Shown: piece by piece, positions 59,772 through 64,000 of the stretch
Layout: each line of letters opens with the position of its first letter
Position numbering within the stretch: position 1 is the first letter of the stretch
From: Poindextera sp035604135
Lineage (GTDB): Bacteria > Pseudomonadota > Alphaproteobacteria > Caulobacterales > Caulobacteraceae
DNA length: 64,000 nt
NCBI GenBank assembly: GCA_035604135.1
Contig: DATNJB010000063.1
Span: forward strand, 1 to 64,000
Reading direction: 5' to 3'
Position numbers and translations under genes: made by a program
Notes under the pieces: generated by a model
Seen by the model: the letters and a program-made list of their open reading frames with translations, nothing else
The model's database searches: none
Told to the model about the DNA's origin: nothing

Positions 59772-59800
59772 CGCATACGGAGGTCCGCGCCCCGGAACAA
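59772..59800 (-). promoter_or_regulatory. Sigma70-like promoter of permease paralogs 3 and 2
   Basis: On the minus strand, TTGTTC (59800-59795), 17-base spacer, TATGCG (59777-59772). About 20 bases downstream lies GGAGG of paralog 3. Sequence shared with the paralog 1 promoter extends across the spacer. The upstream crotonase stop is 9 bases away. Confidence 0.6.
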
Positions 59801-59808
59801 GCGGGCCG

Positions 59809-60687
59809 TTACGAGAACTCCGGTGCGCTCCATTGTGGCCAAAGGTCTGGAAGATCGGCGGAAACGGTATTGGGAAACCGCGCGGGGCGCTTTTCGAGGA
59901 ATGACTCGACGCCTTCGCGCGCGTCCGGCGATGCGCCGCGGAACTGGATGCCGCGACTGTCGGCCTGGTGCGCGCGCATCGGGTGGTCGGCCCCGGTCAT
60001 CCGCCAGATCATCTGCCGCGTGAGCGCAACCGAGACGGGCGCGGTGTTGTCGGCGATCTCGCGCGCCAGCGCCTGGGCGGCGGGCAAGAGCTCGTCCGGC
60101 GCGTGCAGCGAGCGCACGAGGCCGCGGTCGTAAGCCTCCTGCGCCGGGAAGACCCGTCCGGTGAAGCACCATTCGAGCGCCGTCTGCGGACCCACCAGAT
60201 GGGGCAGGAACCAGGACGAGCAAGCCTCGGGCACCAGGCCGCGGCGGGCGAAGACGAAGCCATAGCGCGCCTCGGTCGAGGCGAGGCGGATGTCCATGGC
60301 GAGCTGCATGGTGGCGCCCACCCCGACCGCGGGGCCGTTCACGGCGGCGATCACCGGCTTCTTCGACTCGAAGATGCGCAGCGTGAGCCGTCCGCCGCCG
60401 TCGCGGGTGATGCCGCCGACGCGGATATCGTTGCGCGGGGTCTCGGGCGCGATCGAGCGGTCGAAGGTCGAGCCGCCGCCGGAGAGATCGGCCCCGGCGC
60501 AGAAGCCGCGGCCGGCGCCCGTGACGATCACGGCGCGCACGGCATCGTCGGCATCGGCCGCATCGAAAGCGGCGATCATGTCCAGCATCATCTGGCCGGT
60601 GAAGGCGTTCAGGCGGTCCGGTCGGTTCAGCGTGATCGTGGCAATGCCGTCGTCCACGGCAAAGAGGATGGTCTCGAAAGTGGGCAT
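59809..60687 (-). CDS. Enoyl-CoA hydratase/isomerase (crotonase) family
   Basis: 292 residues from ATG at 60687 (MPTFETILFAVDDGIATITLNRPDRLNAF is positions 1-29). The crotonase core is present: an oxyanion-hole segment GRGFCAGADLSGG near 66-78 and later AAVNGPAVGVGATMQLAMD. It contains the catalytic region of the fold, though without the second Glu pair of classical hydratases in the segment read. Could be an enoyl-CoA hydratase or isomerase of fatty-acid or aromatic degradation. Its stop is 9 bases from the permease promoter. Confidence 0.88.
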   Translation of the reverse strand: MPTFETILFAVDDGIATITLNRPDRLNAFTGQMMLDMIAAFDAADADDAVRAVIVTGAGRGFCAGADLSGGGSTFDRSIAPETPRNDIRVGGITRDGGGRLTLRIFESKKPVIAAVNGPAVGVGATMQLAMDIRLASTEARYGFVFARRGLVPEACSSWFLPHLVGPQTALEWCFTGRVFPAQEAYDRGLVRSLHAPDELLPAAQALAREIADNTAPVSVALTRQMIWRMTGADHPMRAHQADSRGIQFRGASPDAREGVESFLEKRPARFPNTVSADLPDLWPQWSAPEFS

Positions 60688-60762
60688 GGCTGCGGGCCTC
60701 CGGGTGCGAGGCGGCAAACGCCCGCTGACGACGGGGCAGTCAAGGGGCCGCAGCGAAGTCGG

Positions 60763-61101
60763 TTAGCGGTCCGCCGCCTCGGCCTTGGCCGGAAGCACCT
60801 CCTGGATGACATCGAACCCCTCGAACTGGGGGTGACCGATGTAGAGGGGCTTGTTGCCGCCTGCGCCCTTGTGCGCGGCGCGGAACGCCTCGGAGCGGGT
60901 CCAGGCTTCGAACGCCTCCCGCGAGCGCCAGATGGTATGCGAGGAGAACAGGGTGTGATCCTCGGCTTCGGGCCCACGCAGCAGGTGGAAGGCCACAAAG
61001 CCTGGCACGCCGCCCAGGTGCGTGTCGCGCTCCAGCCACACGGCCTCGAAGGCCTCCTCCTGTCCGCGCAGGACGCGGAAACGGTTCATGGCGATGAACA
61101 T
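60763..61101 (-). CDS. Antibiotic-biosynthesis monooxygenase (ABM) fold protein
   Basis: 112 residues starting MFIAMNRFRVLRGQEEAFE, a ferredoxin-like ABM fold resembling HmoA/IsdG heme-degrading monooxygenases. Typical strings are VPGFVAFHLLRGPEAEDHTLF and HTIWRSREAFEAWTRSEAF. Heme degradation for iron supply is the best-known activity; quinone or polyketide oxidation is the alternative. Separated from the crotonase by 75 bases. Confidence 0.85.
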   Translation of the reverse strand: MFIAMNRFRVLRGQEEAFEAVWLERDTHLGGVPGFVAFHLLRGPEAEDHTLFSSHTIWRSREAFEAWTRSEAFRAAHKGAGGNKPLYIGHPQFEGFDVIQEVLPAKAEAADR

Positions 61102-61203
61102 GGCCTTCCCTCCCGTTTGCCGGGAGGATAGGGGCGCCGCCCTTTACGCGCCAGCCTGGCGCGCGCCATAAGCCGCCGGCGGCAATCAGCGCGGAGAAGT
61201 GGC

Positions 61204-62877
61204 ATGAGCGAGCCGATCGTGGCGGACTACATCGTGGTCGGGGCCGGCTCGGCCGGTTGCGTTCTGGCCAACCGGCTGAGCGCCGACGGCAAGACCAGCG
61301 TTCTGTTGCTCGAAGCCGGCGGCGACGACCGCCCGACCAAGAACCTAGGGCAGTTCCTTTCCAACCTGATGATCCACGTGCCGGTGGGCTATTCGCAGAC
61401 GCTGAAGGACCCCAAGGTCAACTGGCTCTACGCCACCGAGCCGGATCCCGGCACGGGTGGACGGAGCCACGTCTGGCCGCGCGGCAAGGTGCTGGGCGGA
61501 TCATCGTCGATCAACGGGCTGCTTTACGTGCGTGGCCAGCACGCCGACTACGACGGCTGGCGCCAGCTGGGCTGCACCGGCTGGGGGTGGGACGACGTGC
61601 GCCCCTACTTCCTGCGCGCCGAGCACCAGGAGCGCGCCGGCGCCGGCGACCTGCACGCGCGCGGCGGCCCGCTGAACGTCTCGGACGTGACCCAGACGCA
61701 TCAGATCTCCGACGACGTGATCAAGGCCGCCGTCGGGGCGGGCATCCCACGCAATCCCGACATCAACGGTGAAGAGCAGGAGGGCGTCTGCTACTACCAG
61801 CTGACGGTAAAGAACGGTCAGCGCTGCTCGGCGGCCGTCGCCTACCTGCATCCGGCCATGGGGCGCTCGAACCTTCGGGTGGAGACCAACGCGCTCGCGT
61901 CACGCGTTACCTTCGAGGGCAAGCGCGCGACCGGCGTCGCGTTCCTCAAGGCCGGCGAGGAGCGGGTGGCGAGGGCCAACCGCGAGGTGATTCTGGCCGG
62001 TGGCGCGGTCAACTCGCCGCAGCTCCTGCAGCTGTCGGGCGTCGGGCCGGCGGCGCTCCTAGGCGAGCACGGCGTCGATGTTAAGTCCGACCTCGCCGGC
62101 GTCGGCGAGAACCTGCAGGACCACTATGTGATCGCCACCACCTATCGCCTGAAGGCCGGAACCATCTCGGTCAACGAGCTGACTCGTGGCGGCCGCTTCG
62201 TTGGCGAGACGATGAAGTACATCTTCCAGCGCAAGGGCCTGCTTACGCTGTCGGCTGCGCACATCGCGGTGTTCTGCAAGTCGAGGCCCGAGCTCGTCGG
62301 GCCCGACATCCAGTTCCACATCCTGCCGGCGACGATGGACACCGAGAAGCTGCTCGCCGAACAGAAGATGGTGCTCGAGGGGCTGCCCGGGCTCACGATC
62401 GCCCCTTGCCAGGTGCGGCCGGAAAGCCGCGGGTCGATCCGCATCACCTCGGCCGATCCTACCGCGCATCCCGCGATCGCGCCCAACTATCTTGCCGACC
62501 CCATCGACCAGCAGGTCGTCGTTGCGTCGTTGAAGTGGGGCCGCAAGTTCGCCGCTCAGCCGGCGCTGGCAAAGTGGATCGACCACGAGTTGCTGCCGGG
62601 CGTCGACATCCAATCGGACGAAGAACTGCTGGCCTTTGCGCGCATGGCCGGCACCACGATCTACCACCCGGTCGGGACGTGCGCGATGGGAACCGGGCCG
62701 AACGCGGTCGTTGATGCGGAACTTCGGGTGCGCGGGGTCGAGGGGCTGCGCGTCGTCGACGCCTCCATCATGCCGAGGCTCGTCTCCGGCAACACCAACG
62801 CGCCCACGATCATGATCGCCGAGAAGGCGTCCGACTTGATTCTCGGCAAGGCACCGGCGAACGCGCTCGCGGCTTAG
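61204..62877 (+). CDS. GMC family oxidoreductase
   Basis: 557 residues. FAD-binding dinucleotide fold GAGSAGCVLANRLS near 12-25; the first GMC signature WPRGKVLGGSSSINGLLYVRG near 91; the second GAVNSPQLLQLSGVGP near 266. The C-terminal catalytic His is in TTIYHPVGTCAMG and the pair NTNAPTIMIAEKASDLI ends the chain. This is the choline-dehydrogenase branch that oxidises alcohols. No signal peptide. Preceded by a 102-base gap; substrate not predictable. Confidence 0.92.
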   Translation: MSEPIVADYIVVGAGSAGCVLANRLSADGKTSVLLLEAGGDDRPTKNLGQFLSNLMIHVPVGYSQTLKDPKVNWLYATEPDPGTGGRSHVWPRGKVLGGSSSINGLLYVRGQHADYDGWRQLGCTGWGWDDVRPYFLRAEHQERAGAGDLHARGGPLNVSDVTQTHQISDDVIKAAVGAGIPRNPDINGEEQEGVCYYQLTVKNGQRCSAAVAYLHPAMGRSNLRVETNALASRVTFEGKRATGVAFLKAGEERVARANREVILAGGAVNSPQLLQLSGVGPAALLGEHGVDVKSDLAGVGENLQDHYVIATTYRLKAGTISVNELTRGGRFVGETMKYIFQRKGLLTLSAAHIAVFCKSRPELVGPDIQFHILPATMDTEKLLAEQKMVLEGLPGLTIAPCQVRPESRGSIRITSADPTAHPAIAPNYLADPIDQQVVVASLKWGRKFAAQPALAKWIDHELLPGVDIQSDEELLAFARMAGTTIYHPVGTCAMGTGPNAVVDAELRVRGVEGLRVVDASIMPRLVSGNTNAPTIMIAEKASDLILGKAPANALAA

Positions 62878-62891
62878 CAGCGTGCTGGGGA

Positions 62892-64000
62892 CTAGGCCGC
62901 GGCGCGCCCCAGCGCTTCCGGCAGCGCGGCGTTCATCGCCTGCAGCAGCTTCTCCGGCTTGATCGGCTTTTCGACCACGGCCTGCATGCCGCTGTTGACA
63001 TAGGACTGCGCATCCTCCGGATCGGCGTTCGCGGTGAGCGCGATGATCGGCACAGCGCCGGCCTGGCCGCCGAGCGCGCGGATCGCGCGCGTCGCTTCGA
63101 CGCCGTCCATCCGGGGCATCTTGATATCCATTAGGATGAGGTCAAACCGGCCCGTCCGCGCGGCCTCGACCGCTTCGGCGCCGTCCTCGACGCACTCGCA
63201 GGTGCACTCGAACATCTCGCAGAGCGCCTCGGCCACCATACGATTGGTGGCGTTGTCGTCGACAACGAGCACGTGCGCCGAACGGTTGAGTTGAGCGGGG
63301 GCTTCGCTGGCGCTCACCGTCGCGACGGCCGGGGCCGAAACGGAGAAGACGATCGTCGCGCCGGCACCGGCGTTGGGCTCGGCGCGGATGTCGCCGCCCA
63401 TCCGCTCGACCAGCCTGCGGCAGAGGGAAAGCGCTAGCTTCGCCTGCAGATCGGAGCCCTCGCCGGCGCTCGCCGGCTCGGCCAGCGCCTTGGCGACCGC
63501 TTCGCTCGAGAGCCCGCCGCCGGTGTCGCAGACCCGACCGGTGAGCGCGACTTCGTCGCGGACAGGCTCGGCGGCGAGGCTGACCTCGACCGCGCCGTGG
63601 CGGTTCAGCGACAGCGCGGTTTCGACCAGGACGTCGAACAGCTGTTTCACGCGGGCGGGATCGACCATCGCCGACAGGTCGGGCGGCCCGTCGTAGCCGA
63701 CCAGCAGGGTTACGCCGTCGCGGGCGGCGCGCGCCTGCCAGGACGCCTGCAAGCCGTCCATCAACTCGCGCAGGCCGACCGCCTGAACGTCCAGCACCAT
63801 CTCGCCGGCTTCGGCGCGCGAAAGCTCGAGCGCATCGTTCAGCGTGCGCAAGGTCGCCTGGCTCGACTCGATGATCGTGCGCACGAAGGCCTTGGCGTCG
63901 GCGGTCAGCGGCTGCCGCTGCAACAGATCCGCCACGGCGATGACGCCGTTCATCGGTGTCCGGAGCTCGTGGTTGAGCATCTCGACGAACCGGCGGTTCA
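62892..64000 (-). CDS. Hybrid histidine kinase with receiver, degenerate ATP-binding domain, 5' end beyond window
   Basis: C-terminal 370 residues of a hybrid kinase. The phospho-acceptor box EMLNHELRTPMNG is intact near 63961-63986. In the ATP domain, G1 (VCDTGGGL) is present but the N-box reads LFDVLVETALSLNRHG, without the catalytic Asn, and the G2 region reads LQAKLALSLCRRLV where GxGLGL is expected. A receiver domain follows with DDNATNRM, D in LILMDIKMP and PIKPEKLL. This looks like a kinase that may lack ATP binding. Open to the right edge, start not seen. Confidence 0.85.
   Translation of the reverse strand, partial: NRRFVEMLNHELRTPMNGVIAVADLLQRQPLTADAKAFVRTIIESSQATLRTLNDALELSRAEAGEMVLDVQAVGLRELMDGLQASWQARAARDGVTLLVGYDGPPDLSAMVDPARVKQLFDVLVETALSLNRHGAVEVSLAAEPVRDEVALTGRVCDTGGGLSSEAVAKALAEPASAGEGSDLQAKLALSLCRRLVERMGGDIRAEPNAGAGATIVFSVSAPAVATVSASEAPAQLNRSAHVLVVDDNATNRMVAEALCEMFECTCECVEDGAEAVEAARTGRFDLILMDIKMPRMDGVEATRAIRALGGQAGAVPIIALTANADPEDAQSYVNSGMQAVVEKPIKPEKLLQAMNAALPEALGRAAA

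Noticed and set aside
1..64000. tRNA, rRNA, CRISPR, prophage or IS elements
   Set aside because: No cloverleaf, repeat-spacer array, integrase or transposase was found by reading; the hairpin repeats are too short to be IS ends with a transposase.

Overview
The window is GC-rich throughout, densely coded and free of rRNA, tRNA, CRISPR arrays, phage genes or complete insertion sequences. It reads as chromosomal DNA of an alphaproteobacterium, most probably of the Caulobacterales (Caulobacter/Phenylobacterium-like). Support comes from two DUF2336 proteins, a MucR/Ros regulator, a DivJ-like kinase, DUF2093, DUF4170 and DUF1491 proteins, a lone Flp pilin and two perfect TTAA-N7-TTAA boxes of the CtrA type. 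The genus is inference; the class is well supported.

Layout. 1-6976: end of an ABC exporter, a lipoprotein, a cytochrome P450 divergent from ubiA, a tautomerase, a fatty-acid desaturase coupled to an ETF-beta-type lysine methyltransferase, and a YjbR protein. 6977-7653: a small cassette in which a nonsense-interrupted DUF559 gene sits between inverted hairpin repeats, then a lone Phd-like gene. 7717-15595: ubiD, pmbA, DUF4170, a 14-TM MFS pump, a membrane-protein gene remnant, an ankyrin protein, an isoprenylcysteine-methyltransferase-like protein and a tyrosine/dual-specificity phosphatase. 15582-20330: a translationally coupled lipid A/LPS operon (msbA-like, DUF374 acyltransferase, waaA, lpxK). 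20341-30120: housekeeping genes (purD, xseA, hisN, LpxL-type acyltransferase) plus the Flp pilin. 30213-30783: an Hsp20 gene behind a probable ROSE RNA thermometer. 30842-41729: two divergent uncharacterised genes, a kinase/regulator/PepSY set, a CbpA-like DnaJ, a YcgN protein, a class A penicillin-binding protein and an ABC-F ATPase.

41817-44337 is a complete NMT1/SsuA-type ABC importer. 44399-47594 holds a Pro/Ala-rich secreted protein, a DUF2336 protein and a convergent helical-repeat protein whose promoter region carries the two CtrA-type boxes. 47742-55382 holds prfC, DUF1491, a DivJ-like histidine kinase, sufE, a PAS protein, mucR and a second DUF2336 gene. 55569-59744 is a tandem array of three paralogous MFS/BT1-like permeases. 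The first-transcribed copy has GCG exactly where its paralogs have ATG or GTG, and two copies share a duplicated promoter. 59809-64000 holds a crotonase, an ABM-fold monooxygenase, a GMC oxidoreductase and the 3' part of a hybrid histidine kinase whose ATP-binding domain looks degenerate.

No stretch longer than about 210 bases lacks a gene. The strongest leads are the start-codon-less permease with its duplicated promoters, the repeat-flanked DUF559 cassette, the ROSE-like thermometer and the double CtrA-type operator.
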